Shown in pieces: positions 1-10,565 of a stretch of DNA of 64,000 nt; positions within the stretch are counted from its first letter, which is position 1, and each line of letters opens with the position of its first letter. The notes under the pieces are model-generated. The model was not told the DNA's origin. It saw only the letters and a program-made list of their open reading frames with translations, and did no database searches. The stretch spans positions 17,347,427 through 17,411,426 of the forward strand of contig OV277858.1 in NCBI GenBank assembly GCA_922989275.2, given 5' to 3'. The stretch comes from Gari tellinella. Taxonomy: Eukaryota > Mollusca > Bivalvia > Cardiida > Psammobiidae. The position numbers and the translations under genes are program-made.

Positions 1-293
1 TACATTGTAATCTATTATGATTACATTGCAATTCACAATGATTATATATTTAACAATGCTAGAAGCAAATCATTTAACTCATAGCTTTTTTAAAGCTTCT
101 GTCTCTAGGTTTCTATCGTTTGAATCTAAGATAGTTTTATATATAACAAATAAATTGTTTTTGTAAAAATAAAATGGTTAAAACTAAACTTAGATTTAAA
201 CACATATAGGATATTAAAAATCTAAAAGCTTTTTATCTGCATCAAAAGTGCAGAACAATATATAATGTCGGCTGGAGTAATTGAAAAAAATAG

Positions 294-473
294 GATGATG
301 TGCAGGATAGAAAACCTGCAATTGTTACAAAACAAGAGCCTGAAAATATAAATACGGAATTAAAACGTGTTATGGAATCTGTATCTGATGTACAACTTAC
401 AGAACTTGTAGTGGAAGAGGTCTATGCAAGACTTGAACAGATAGATAAAAACTGTCGGATGAGTAATAACTGA
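294..473 (+). CDS. Candidate 3'-terminal coding exon, product unknown
   Basis: An open frame of 59 codons runs from just after a TAG at 291-293 to a TGA at 471-473. The only internal methionines are late (the first at 372), so it reads better as an exon than as a complete small gene. The peptide is hydrophilic and rich in acidic and basic residues. Its second half reads MESVSDVQLTELVVEEVYAR and would suit an amphipathic helix. Composition is more protein-like than the neighbouring frames, which are rich in Tyr, Ile and Cys. AG dinucleotides at 292-293 and 304-305 could be splice acceptors, but neither has a good pyrimidine tract. An AATAAA lies at 810-815. I do not recognise the family. It could be the last exon of a gene lying left of the window, or a chance open frame. 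Confidence 0.35.
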   Translation, partial: DDVQDRKPAIVTKQEPENINTELKRVMESVSDVQLTELVVEEVYARLEQIDKNCRMSNN

Positions 474-809
474 TAAACATCTCCAATTCAATACTTCTTT
501 ATTTACCGATTACTTCCTTTACTTCATCTTGTTCTCAAACCCTCAAACTTGTTTATTCTATGAAACCTCACGTATATGACGTAAGTACGTGCGACGTATA
601 TGCAGCTGCGCCACGACGTCGGTCGGTGTTACGCGTTCCCGACATACTCTGGGCCTCTAAATGTTTGCAACATTTACTGCATAAAGGAATTAGAAAATGT
701 GCAAGTCCTTCGTTTAATCCAATTATTACTTTCCAACCTATCACTCAATTTTATCACAATATTCATCCTTTCGCTAAATCTCATCTATCAAAGACTTTTG
801 AAATGAAGT

Positions 810-815
810 AATAAA
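810..815 (+). promoter_or_regulatory. AATAAA polyadenylation-signal-like hexamer
   Basis: A canonical AATAAA lies 337 bp after the stop of the candidate exon at 294-473. In AT-rich DNA this hexamer is common by chance, so it only weakly supports a transcript end here. Confidence 0.2.
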
Positions 816-1200
816 GTTTTGGAAGAAAATTAAACTTTTCTGCCACTGAATTTTAATTACAAATGTTTCTAGCTATTCGTTTCTATTCTATAATTTCAAG
901 TGGGTAGAGTTTCACGATTGGGCTGTTCGTAACATCAGAATCAGTTCGGATTTTTGCAAAAGAGAGATATTACAACTGTGCAGAAAGTTTAAAAGGCTTT
1001 TTTTAAATCATATCGAGTGACTGTCGAACATCTCATTGCCAATCTCGAGTCTTACAAAGCAGTGAACTACATACATGCATTTTAGAACGAACTGTGCCCC
1101 TATATGTCGGTCTTATAGATCTGCAAGCTGAAATATACTAGATTAAATTATTACCATACTACTTATCTTTGGTAGTTTAACTCATTAATCGTCTTAGTTA
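816..1200. other. AT-rich spacer, nothing recognised
   Basis: No open frame, repeat or RNA signature that I can support. The sequence around 560-810 has overlapping short open frames that look like chance. Confidence 0.5.
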
Positions 1201-1219
1201 CCGATTAAGTAACCCGTAC

Positions 1220-1500
1220 ATCTTGGAACCTGACCTGCATGGGTACAATTTCACCAAAATTCGTGAGCATGTGATAATTGACATGCCTTTTAAAGTTCGG
1301 TTTACCTTCTGCTTGTTATGCACTTGTCGTCTGCAAAACTTTGTTGTAACAATTCTCAATTTTCTGCATTTTTGTAAAGACAATATCAGCAGAATGCCAA
1401 ACAGTTTTGGCACAAATGAGCCGCAGCGTCATGCGGGGTTTCGTCTGGATCCAAACTGTTTGCAACAGTTATAACAAATACACCCGCAACAGGCAGTAGG
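1220..1500. repeat. Dispersed repeat family copy (related to 51690-51890)
   Basis: The end of this stretch (a GCCGC...GCGG imperfect palindrome followed by CTGGATCCAAACTGTTTGCA at about 1442-1461) resembles 51780-51860, which has a palindromic GACGCCGCG...CGCGGTGTC core and the same 'caaacagttt' motif. Probably the remains of a small palindromic non-autonomous element. Confidence 0.4.
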
Positions 1501-1572
1501 TTAACCCATCGTCACATATAAACTCGGGTATTTTACGAATTTAATGTATTCCTGCTTTGAAGAACATAATTC

Positions 1573-1735
1573 CAGCTGTTATTAGACAATAAGCCGACGA
1601 AAAGAAAATAGACGATATATACAACTGAAACAGAATGAGGCCCGACTGGTTTGAGACACCCCTTTCAAACTAGTCACGTACCGTTACATGCTACTCGCAA
1701 CTAAGCGGCGAAAATAGTTTATTTCTCCGATAAAC
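1573..1735 (+). repeat. Dispersed repeat shared with 10432-10565
   Basis: Both copies contain 'gttattaga(c/a)aataag', 'cga(c/a)gaaaa', 'cctttcaaactagtc' (or 'cctctcaaactagtc') and 'gctactcgcaa' in the same order. No terminal repeats or coding capacity were seen. Confidence 0.5.
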
Positions 1736-2005
1736 CTAACGGCAAATATACAGTTAAACACTTTTCACTCTGGTGTTTGTTTGCATACTAGTATACATGT
1801 TCACCTGAATTCTACATTCTCAACTGTTTTGCAGCAATACAATATGAGTTACCTCCCTTTTTACAAATGTTTAAAGCACAGTCGATATATCTCTCTGTTC
1901 TACGAAGTTCGATTATTTATGTCATTATGAAATATGAGTAATAAATAGTACCGCACAGACGTGGTTTACATCCTTAATGTATAACTAAACTACAATACTC
2001 AGTAT

Positions 2006-2945
2006 GGTAGTAAACATCACTTGGTACAGCTCTTTAAATGTAAAGGTCCTTTAAAGTATGTTCATCATTGATGCGTTTTAAATGGAACACAATGTAAACA
2101 CGGATCCTGTTGGGACCCAACCCGATGTGTTCCCCCTTTGACATCAAATTAAAAGCCGATGTCTATCTGGAGACGGGAATGTAGAGCAATATATTTTAAT
2201 GACCATTGAAATGGACGACGACTTCCAATCTTGTACTTGAAACTTTGCCCCGAGGGACATCGAATCATTTTACTATGGCAAGTATACAGTTAACTATTTC
2301 ACAATTGATGTTATAGTTAAAAATAAGCAAATCACAGCTTAGAATTAAAACAAGCAAATACAATAAGTTAAAAGTGTTATAGCATATACTAATAACTATG
2401 TATAGATAACGTTGCTTTTGTTCGTAAATAGCTAATATTGAGCTAGTATCCGGTGTAGAATGACTCTATTCTATGGGGACAATAATATTTCTATTCCACT
2501 TCGGCAACAAGCTCACACGCCATTATCATGCTATGATAAATCAGAGGTATGCTAGTATTGTCCTTAGAGATAAATCTTTTTGCGGCACATAAACACAGGA
2601 AAATAGTTGCATTTACGTGTTACATTCTATTCTAATATATTGTGTTTTAAGCTTAACTAAACATTAATTAAATTTAACATGTTCGCATATACACTCGCAT
2701 GACTTTGAATTAGTATGTAAAAATAGATTGTTTCGTTAAGCACATCAAACACAGATAATGATATAGTTATACAAACAACCTTTAACAAGTTTTTTTTCTA
2801 TTTCGTTGTATCCAGTTTGCATTTGGCATTGACGTTTAGCATAATGTACACTATTCGTCTGCATTAGTTTTGATAAGCATTTACACAAACGTTGAATTAA
2901 AAAGTGTAAACTGCTGAAAATCCTTGTTGTCTAATCCGAAAGGAG
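2006..2945 (+). repeat. ~0.95 kb dispersed repeat, copy 1
   Basis: This block aligns from end to end with 14448-15372 and more weakly with 49590-50510, all in the same orientation. Shared landmarks in order are GGTAGTAAACATCACTTGG at the start, CTTTGCCCCGAGGGACA near the middle, GGTGTAGAATGACTCTATT, ACTATTCGTC, and GTGTAAACTGCTGAAAA at the end. None of the three copies has an open frame longer than a few dozen codons. The family is therefore non-autonomous or decayed, and its class is undetermined. Confidence 0.6.
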
Positions 2946-4370
2946 GTGTCAAAAGGAAATGTTCAGTTGGTTACAACAATAATAAGCTTTACATTTATAA
3001 GTAAAGCGTTCGGTGAGGAATGTTGTTTAACCTGAGTAGTTCTACACCTATTTTTTTAATCAACATTTGTAATTGTATACCGGTATTATGTCCTGTGTCA
3101 ACAAAAATAAATATATTTGTCAAATATATTTAGCAAATATAGACCGATATTGAATATATAGTGATAATATAGTCATTTAAAGCTGGACAAGGATTTCAAT
3201 ACTGGACAAAATACATATATTAAAACGTGTTATGACGCTTATAATCTATCTAGATCACGGGTCCGTACTTTGAAGCATTCTAAGATATTATTTTCTCTAA
3301 TTTAATCAAAATCGCTTAGTTTTCGTCAATTTCCCCTAAATATTTGATGACTTTACCCTCAGAAAAAGAAAGCAACTAAGGACATTCTTAACTGTTAGAT
3401 ATGTTGGGCCGTGGATGTAAAGAAAAATGCCGGATTGAACAAAGTACACTGGACTATAAGTTTAGTATTATAAAGGAAAGTAGCATGAGCAAACTAAACA
3501 CTCTAAGTATCATTGAAATAGTTGATAAACTAAGACAAGGCTAAATTATATGATACATTTGAGGATGCATATAATGTAATAGAGCAACCGATAACAACTA
3601 TACAAATATTCCAACCAGAAGGACCACACATATGAGCGAAAACTGATAGAGGACAACATTAGTATCGCTTGATAAGGTAGGCTCACAGACTGGAGATGTG
3701 GGAGGTGCAGCAAACACGATGGTAAAATACCGCCTTTTAAAAACGATATTGGTTATCGCGACTTCGGTTATGAATGATGTTTTTGAGTTACTGTGACATA
3801 TTGTGGACATTGATTTGTGGTAATTGTCACAGCAGTTAAACATCCTCGACACAGTTAAGAACGTAAAGAGGACATGACTGAATAACAACAGTAAAATACG
3901 GAGCGTGTTAAAAACAACACTTAAACCATCTTTTAAAACTCAAACACAATACAAACAAGAAGAGCAGCAAAACAGACTGACGCCTAAGCAACCATACGAA
4001 AATCAGCCATAAGTTAGTATTGAAATGTTTCACATGAAGTTTCTAAGAACACTTAAACTGCATCAAAACACACATTATTGTTGTCATGAAGTTTCATAAC
4101 TGTCAGTTCCTAGATTACTTACAAACTGTAGAAAAGTGCTATTGAATAATATGTTAATGCCTTTACGCTGCATTTTAGCAATTGCAGTTTTACTTAATCG
4201 ATTGAGAATAGGATTTATTTTAATAGTATTCATTCTGATGAGTGGGATTACACTTTTGAGGCATTGTTGTTGTTGTTATTGTTGTTAATATTTATAAAAG
4301 TTTCTTACAGCAATGGCATATTTTCAAATGTATTTTGATAACATAGCAATAAGTAACCTTTCAATTATTT
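2946..4370. other. AT-rich spacer without recognised genes
   Basis: Only chance-length open frames are present on both strands. The longest minus-strand frame (3598-3888) encodes a hydrophobic peptide without domain features. A short TTG/TTA-rich microsatellite lies at 4266-4290. Confidence 0.5.
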
Positions 4371-4389
4371 TTAAATCGCATGTACGTTT

Positions 4390-4600
4390 AACCCTCATCC
4401 GGACCTTTGGGGTCCATTGGACCCCAGCGGCTTTATTTTTGCTTGAAAAAAGTATTCAGCCTAATGACGCTTATGACGTTTTTAGACATTGTTCCTACGA
4501 CTGTTTTGACACTTTTAGTGAAATACGTACTAAATAGGTCAATTCGCATTGATTTTTTTTTTCAAAACAAGGTTGGGGTCAAACCGGACCCCAGAATTCT
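4390..4600. repeat. Palindromic GGGGTCC/GGACCCC repeat
   Basis: An internal palindrome 'ggggtccattggacccc' at about 4409-4425 is followed 150 bp later by a diverged partner with 'ggggtc...ggaccccag' at 4574-4593. This arrangement looks like a small foldback element. Boundaries are uncertain. Confidence 0.35.
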
Positions 4601-4926
4601 AAAGGTTAGTAAAATGTGTTTCAGGCCATTTTAAAACCGTTTCTTGTTGTTTACAACTCTAATAATGGCATTTATTGAATACTAGATAACCCCGATAATA
4701 CTGTGCCTCAATTGCACATATAAATATGTCTTTCACGATCTTGTGATTGAGTTATTTCCCTTGGATATTATAACCCCGGACGCCAACCGCGAGTCCAAGG
4801 GATTCACACTGTATGGAACGAATACAATTCTATCTGACCTAAAATTATGCAAATGATTTCAAGATTCAAATAAGTGTACTGTATCATGTTTGGTTCTGGT
4901 CCTTTCTGGAAGTTTCAATAGCTGTC

Positions 4927-5181
4927 ATGGGCCAATAGTGTTGACCTTGACCTTTGACCTTGACCCTATTGTAAGTTGGCCAACGAGGTCTGGTTGGTCG
5001 GTATTTAAGGCGTCTATTTCATTGCTTCATTGCCATTTTACAATCTATCAGATTCAACTATATAGCTACAGGGGAAGAAAGAGACATACAACAGACACAC
5101 ATGCTCCCATTTGGATGTTTGGCAAACGCTTGTTCAGCAGTGGATTAACCTACAATTCCTTGTTATTTCGATCATGAATAA
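4927..5181 (+). promoter_or_regulatory. Pol II promoter-like cluster followed by polyA signal (possible solo LTR or short transcription unit)
   Basis: A CCAAT box lies at about 4931. It is followed by four half-sites of the nuclear-receptor type in the string TGACCTTGACCTTTGACC (from about 4941), and then a TATTTAAG TATA-like box at about 5002. An AATAAA follows at about 5176. Promoter and polyA signal within 250 bp is the layout of an LTR, but I could not find matching TG...CA ends or a target duplication. Confidence 0.25.
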
Positions 5182-5640
5182 AACTTAATTTAATAGATGA
5201 TGATCGCAGGAAACCTCAAATAGCTCTATACAAGTGTGATAAGGGAAGGCGTGCAAACGTTGGTCCGTTACGCTGAACAAATATAACGAATCACTTGTGG
5301 GTGTTATGTATCGTAGTCCGTTTTATTGTTCGTAGACATTTAGGTTGTTCTTCATATACATCATTACAGCGGAATATATGTTTTGCAGTGATTTGACATA
5401 CAGTTATATATTTACATTACGAGCAATTTGACAGTGAATTAGAAGGTTGTATTGTTGCATAGATGCAAGCAATGTTTCTTTTAAGGGGTCGTGGTGGCAG
5501 AGGTTTTATGGTATATTGCAGTATACTGCGTGACTGGATAGAGTAGAGAGCTCAAACAGGTGCTTTCTACCACTGATTGTTTAACCTTTCAACAAATATG
5601 TCCAACTATGCTCACTTTATGAAGTTCTTGTGACTTATCC
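5182..5640. other. Spacer, nothing recognised
   Basis: No supported gene, repeat or RNA signature. Confidence 0.45.
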
Positions 5641-6110
5641 AAAAGTCTTTTTACTTTTTGACAGTTTTGGTCTGCATTGGAGCACATTCATCAGACTGTG
5701 ACATCCGCGGGAACGTGGCGTCACAGGGTGGGTTTACAACTGGACTGGTTCCCAGTAGTAAAAAATGCCTGTAAATAGGGCTGATCTTGTAGCCCCGTTC
5801 GTCCCTGTTCATCGCATGTGGCTCCCCCGCTATGTGTAGTAATTCTTTTAACTTTCTCAGGTATGTGTTATTTTCCTGTCCATTATGTTGACCCTCTCCT
5901 AGCCTATCACATGATTTTGACGCAATATATGGTTAGTCACTGCGCTAGGATGTTTTTTAGATAGCGACATTTTCTTTCTAAGCGTGTGTAGACTGTGGTT
6001 GTGTGGTTGGAGTCCTTCTTATGCTCTCCTAATCTCTTACCGAGCTTTCTGCCTGTCTCCCCTATGTAGACCGCTTCACAGTTCTAACAGGGGATGCGGT
6101 ATACACAACC
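5640..6110 (-). pseudogene. Penelope-like retroelement fragment, GIY-YIG endonuclease end (minus strand)
   Basis: Read on the minus strand, 6076-6001 encodes EAVYIGETGRKLGKRLGEHK. This matches the core of the GIY-YIG endonuclease found at the C-terminus of Penelope-like elements (Tyr-Ile-Gly, then a conserved Arg, then Glu-His). Further downstream, 5841-5761 encodes EPHAMNRDERGYKISPIY, the usual end of these proteins (an N-R-D/E-E motif and then SxIY). Frameshifts and stops separate the two parts, and no reverse transcriptase is seen, so this is a 5'-truncated dead copy. The endonuclease would normally nick target DNA for retrotransposition. The sequence at 5640-5700 resembles the 3' flank usual for such elements. 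Confidence 0.7.
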
Positions 6111-6212
6111 ACACACATCTTCTGACTTGGTCATAAAGGTAAACAAAAATTGGATACGTAACAAGAACTTCGTAAACTGAGCATTTTACTATCCGGATGA
6201 ATTTTTTTCGAG

Positions 6213-6437
6213 ATGTCTAACTATGGTTTAAATGTAATAAAAAGTATTGTAAAAAAGGACAACGTTCACTCTGTTCATGGTTGTAAGCCTTTTTTGGCTT
6301 TAAGCCGGCCTAAAAGTATACGTAATTATCTATTTATTTCGTTCGTTAATCTTATATTGATAGTACATAATACTCATCCTCTACCTCAATATTGTGAAAG
6401 ACGAAGGTGTTTCCATTGTAAACATATAATTAAATAA
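6213..6437 (+). pseudogene. Penelope-like retroelement fragment, linker and CCHC-type region
   Basis: The frame contains CKPFLALSRPKSIRNYLF, matching the 'RRPKNLRDxL' linker that lies between the reverse transcriptase and GIY-YIG domains of Penelope-like elements. It then has a Cys/His cluster (CERRRCFHCKH) at the position where those proteins carry a zinc-binding motif. The upstream reverse transcriptase is missing. The same element resumes after an insertion, at about 7135-7522. It lies next to a minus-strand fragment of a different Penelope-like copy (5640-6110). Confidence 0.65.
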
Positions 6438-7130
6438 ATACGAAAAAGACTCAAGCAGGAAGCGTAACACGAACAATACACCCACCTCTCAAGCAGAACG
6501 CACACATACACACAGTCATACCATAACACACACACACACACAATTTCTTCAATCCACACACTAACATCACACACACACACACACGCACGCAATACCATTT
6601 CTTCATCAACACACCAAATAGAAAACACACGCAAGACAAACATATAGCAAAGTGAACATAGGAGTCCGCCTTGGTACGGTCAGCAGCAATAAATAATTAA
6701 TTATAAATTAATCACTAACAGCCACTGGGGGTTAAACCTGGATTTAGGGGCGCCCAACCTCACTCTTATCTCCTATATTCACTTATAAAGACGAACAGTG
6801 TACATAAAATATAAACCCTGTTCCACAACCTTACAATTAAAAAGTAAATACATGTAAAATATCTAACAAAAATTCTATGACCAGATTATTAGTAACACGG
6901 AAAATAATTAAACATTCAAGCCCGTGCTAAAAATAACCCACTATGGCAACGGTCAAATTGTACTCAAGCGACGAGTCTGCAGTCACGAGTAACTGTAAGA
7001 CATGGATGGGTTCAGGGTACGACAGAGAGGGAGAGAAAAAAAGCACGAAAATCCGACATAACTCTCCCGGTTAAGGACGGCTTTAGAGATACATTATCAT
7101 GTAGTGCTAAGCCCTGTCTGTCGTCGCACA
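6438..7130. mobile_element. Insertion inside the Penelope-like fragment
   Basis: About 0.7 kb separates the linker from the GIY-YIG part of the same retroelement, so this stretch is inserted. Its first ~220 bp (to about 6660), including CA-rich runs, 'cctctcaagcagaac' and 'caagacaaa', match 54770-54940, where the same sequence interrupts a LINE. The remainder (6660-7130) has no recognised content. The CA dinucleotide runs at about 6528-6590 explain the Val-Cys-rich open frames on the opposite strand. Confidence 0.55.
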
Positions 7131-7134
7131 ATCA

Positions 7135-7522
7135 AAGAAACCGACGTTTTGACAAGGAGTCGTACAGGGAGTGTTTCATACTTCAATATTCCCTATGTTG
7201 AAAATCTAAGAACGTTATATAAAATTATAGTATTGAATGTTTATAAACACTGTAACATGCAATACATCGGTCAAACAAACTAATTTCTAAACATATGAAA
7301 ATGTATTTGATATCAATAATTATGAAGATCGTGGATATGGAACACATGTGGCTTCGCATTTTAATTTAGCTTCACATTTTTTTAAATGATTTCGGCTTTC
7401 TTCCTTTTGAAGTTATAAATAATGAGATTAACCGCCTATGTAAGGAAACTTACTGGTTTCACAAACTCAACCCACTCTATCCTAATGGAATGAATGCGAA
7501 TTTCCAATACGATATTAAGTAG
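7135..7522 (+). pseudogene. Penelope-like retroelement, GIY-YIG endonuclease domain
   Basis: Around 7220-7282 the plus strand encodes NVYKHCNMQYIGQTN, with the second half of the GIY-YIG signature. At about 7430-7519 it encodes LCKETYWFHKLNPLYPNGMN, the conserved E-x-YW...P-x-GxN end of these endonucleases, before a TAG at 7520-7522. Internal stops show it is dead. It is the continuation of 6213-6437. Together they are a 5'-truncated Penelope-like element split by an insertion. Confidence 0.75.
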
Positions 7523-7524
7523 GT

Positions 7525-8135
7525 TACTACTGTTGGTTCCTATTTCTTATTTTTATATATAACTTATAGGAATAAATTGTATCTGTATTGATCTAGTAGT
7601 TTCTTTATTATCAACTTGAGTGTTTTTATTTACAGTATTAACTCTCTAATACTACCACTATATTACGTTATTTATTTAGTGTTTTGGCATGTGGCTGTTT
7701 TGGGTAGAATGAAAGTAAAACAGAAAACTCCCTTGCTTTCGGCTGTCGCCTGTCTTTCCTGTTATGAATCAGATTTCGTTTGGGTGGTGGTAATGGATAG
7801 TTTTTACTGTATATAAGTGATACTTTGGTGTTAGGATTGTTTATTAGTTGCATATTTTAACTTTATGATATTAACACTTGTTTCCGTTACTATGTATGTA
7901 CAGTTAATCCTCTATAACAGTCACATAAGTGTGTTGATTATTTGGTATATGGGGTATGTGGCTGCTTGAAGAGGGATGGAAGAAAAGGAGCTTTCTGATT
8001 TACTTTCACCTTGCTTTAAACAGTGACCTGCTTTTAACATAATATTTTATGTATTTATGGTAGTGGTAACAGAGAGGTTTGACTGTCTTTGACGTTTCGA
8101 CGTTAACGCGAAAACGTCTACAGCATTTTGTTTAT
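7525..8135. other. AT-rich spacer
   Basis: No supported gene or repeat boundary. Short open frames at 7616-7853 on both strands overlap each other and lack motifs. Confidence 0.45.
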
Positions 8136-8489
8136 TAAAAAAGATATTCAGCGGAATGGGTGGTGGAAGTCATGCTGTAGATGGGTGTGCAAAACTGTAT
8201 GATATTTGGGTTTTCAAAGAATTGTAATATCTCGGATTGAAAAGCAAAAAATACACATTCAAGGATATAGCATAACTCCGACTAAAACATATATGGTACA
8301 GAAATGCAAAACAACAATTTAACCATTATCCTAGCTACTTGTAGGATATCCTAAGATTAAACTATTGTTCTATATATTAAACTTCATTCATGGAGTTTCT
8401 TGAAACAAAACTACTGTGCATGCTCATACGGACACTGTAGTATGAAACAGCAGTCTGCTGTACATCTCTACCATCTCACTCTTGTAAAT
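8136..8489 (+). repeat. ~355 bp direct repeat R, copy 1
   Basis: Nearly identical to 9350-9705, with only scattered base changes. Both start at TTAAAAAAGATATTCAGCGG and end at CTCACTCTTGTAAA. A diverged inverted copy of the starting end lies at 43720-43765. No coding potential was seen. Copy 1 joins directly to the zinc-finger gene remnant at 8490. Confidence 0.7.
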
Positions 8490-8985
8490 AATATCCACAT
8501 CCAAACCAGGTCCGGTGGATTTGTTACCAGATTCGTTGTCGGAATCGTCGCCAGTAGAATTCGTAGATACAGTCGAAACGGGTCCGACGGATTCGTTGTC
8601 AGATTATTTGTAATTGAAATCACTTCCTACAGCCACCACTACTGTTTAACTTGAACTTGATAGCTGAATGTCTTGTCTAAGTTCAGTTTATGCATGATTG
8701 TATACTTCGTCAAGCGTAGGTTCTTAATAGTACTGAGCGAAATACATGTCTACAATGTCAGAGTTTATCTTAGGCAAACGCTCTGTTGCGGTTATGTTTG
8801 AAACTAGAAGCGGCACGGTTGGTTGTTGGTTAATCTCTATCTTGCCATCTAGCCAAGTGTCAAAGTCACCATCCGACACGTCTTCATAAGGATGTTTGTC
8901 GTCTGCATCTGCCCTTTGATGGACTACCCCCCTTGTGCTCGATAGGCGTGGAAGTAATGGCAATGCAGTGACAAAGTGTGACCAG
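8490..8985 (-). pseudogene. Decayed copy A of a C2H2 zinc-finger-type gene, lacking the finger
   Basis: On the minus strand this stretch encodes DADDKHPYEDVSDGDFDTWL followed by a lysine-, isoleucine- and proline-containing segment that matches copy B (11965-12177 plus 12932-13231) residue for residue over long runs. An in-frame stop after MYFAQYY breaks the frame at about 8724. The region homologous to the zinc finger of copy B is absent: at about 8914 it switches to sequence matching 10123-10200 in inverted orientation. This copy still has the uninterrupted site 'gccaagtgtc' where copy B carries a 754 bp insertion. It is a duplicated, truncated pseudogene of unknown function. Confidence 0.55.
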
Positions 8986-9349
8986 CCAATGGCACTAATC
9001 TCAAGTTGTCTAGAGAGGTCCTGCATACTCACACTCAATAGTTTTTCCAACGAGTTTTACTATCCAAACTATCAAATATATATAAATGTATTCCTCTACT
9101 GAAGAAAATATTTTCAATTTATGCAGTGAATATAGGAATATGTATCATAAAAATATTTATTTTTAGAAGATATAGCTTAAAGACATGTCCTGACCTACTT
9201 TCGCTGTAAACCCTACTTGGACAGTTTCCTTGCTCAAATCATGATTGTTATCCATAGCTGTAGTACCTTGAATTAGTCAGGCATTTCATGTGAGGCCCGC
9301 ACATTATATTTGATAGTTTAGTTAGGAAACCCCGTTGAAACAAGAAATA

Positions 9350-9705
9350 GCTTAAAAAAGATATTCAGCGGAATGGGTGGTGGAAGTCATGCTGTAGATG
9401 GGTGTGCACAATTGTATGATATTTGGGTTTTCAAAGAATTGTAATATCTCGGATTGAAAAGCAAAAAATACACATTCAAGGATATAGCATAACTCTGACT
9501 AAAACATATATGGTACAGAAATGCAAAACAACAATTTAACCAATATCCTAGCTACTTGTAGGAGATCCTAAGATTAAACTATTGTTCTATATATTAAACT
9601 TCATTCATGGAGTTTCTTGAAACAAAACTACTGTGCATGCTCATACGGACACTGTGGTATGAAACATCAGTCTGCTGTACATCTCTACTATCTCACTCTT
9701 GTAAA
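9350..9705 (+). repeat. ~355 bp direct repeat R, copy 2
   Basis: Second copy of the unit at 8136-8489 in the same orientation, about 1.2 kb away. Sequence continues differently beyond 9705. The high identity suggests a recent duplication or a recently active non-autonomous element. Confidence 0.7.
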
Positions 9706-10431
9706 AAAATGATGAAACAACACAATTTTGTTTAACTCACATGAGGCCATTTATTATATTGCTATCAATGTATGGTACATTTGTACAAATAGTTAACAAT
9801 TAAAATAAATTGGTTGTAAACCATAACAAAACACCTAGCTACCACTATCTATCTATAAACAGACATCTGATGTCATATCTTAAAATAGAAGCATGATGCC
9901 AGTAAATTCAGTCTGTGTCTCTTAATTCTGCACCCGCGATTCATATCTGGTAAAACTGTAATAATGCATAGACCAGCCTGGCTACAATTTCAGGGTTCCA
10001 GATAAGAGGGAGAAAACTGAACAAATCTAACATTTTCACCATTTAAGCACCAAATCCTATGGTGTTATTATTCATTTTGGTCGTCTCGAAGAGACAATTT
10101 GAGATAAATGTTATTGACTTGGCACACTTTGCCACTGCTTCACCGTTACTTTCACGCCTATCAAGCACAAGGGGGGAGGGGTGTTGTCCATCAAAGATCT
10201 GAGCAAATATCTTTTAAAGTAGACTGAAAGTAAGCATCATGCGTACGAAGGCGCATTCTGCTTTACTTCCAACCTACTACAAGGGGTCACCTATATGCAA
10301 TACTAGCAACAGATTATGGAGTAAGGAGGTAAACCGTATATACACATCCCACCAAATCATAAAGACTAGATCAAATTTGATGTTCAGTGTACGTGACGAA
10401 ACTTCATATTAGTGCATAAGTGATGAAAAGC
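9706..10431. other. Spacer with an inverted match to 8914-8985
   Basis: The stretch 10123-10200 matches the reverse complement of 8914-8985 (landmark 'cgcctatc(a/g)agcacaagggg'). The rest has no recognised content, apart from a member of a short hairpin family at about 10196-10290. Confidence 0.4.
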
Positions 10432-10565
10432 AATCCACGTGTTATTAGAAAATAAGCAGACGACAAAAAATAGGTCCGAATTTATTGAGAAACCCCTCTC
10501 AAACTAGTCGCGTACCGCGCCTCGCTACTCGCAATCAGCGGCAGCGAAAAATGTATTATACGGAT
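10432..10565 (+). repeat. Dispersed repeat shared with 1573-1735
   Basis: Contains 'gttattagaaaataag', 'cctctcaaactagtcgcgta' and 'gctactcgcaatcagcggc' in the same order as the copy near the left end. Class unknown. Confidence 0.5.

Noticed and set aside
3398..3543. Short lysine-rich plus-strand frame beginning MLGRGCKEKC
   Set aside because: Only about 48 codons in AT-rich DNA, with a stop just upstream; no family recognised.
3598..3888. 96-codon hydrophobic minus-strand frame
   Set aside because: No motif, no repeat support, and such lengths are expected by chance in 64 kb.
6386..6643. Val/Cys-rich minus-strand frames
   Set aside because: Composition artefact of CA dinucleotide runs.
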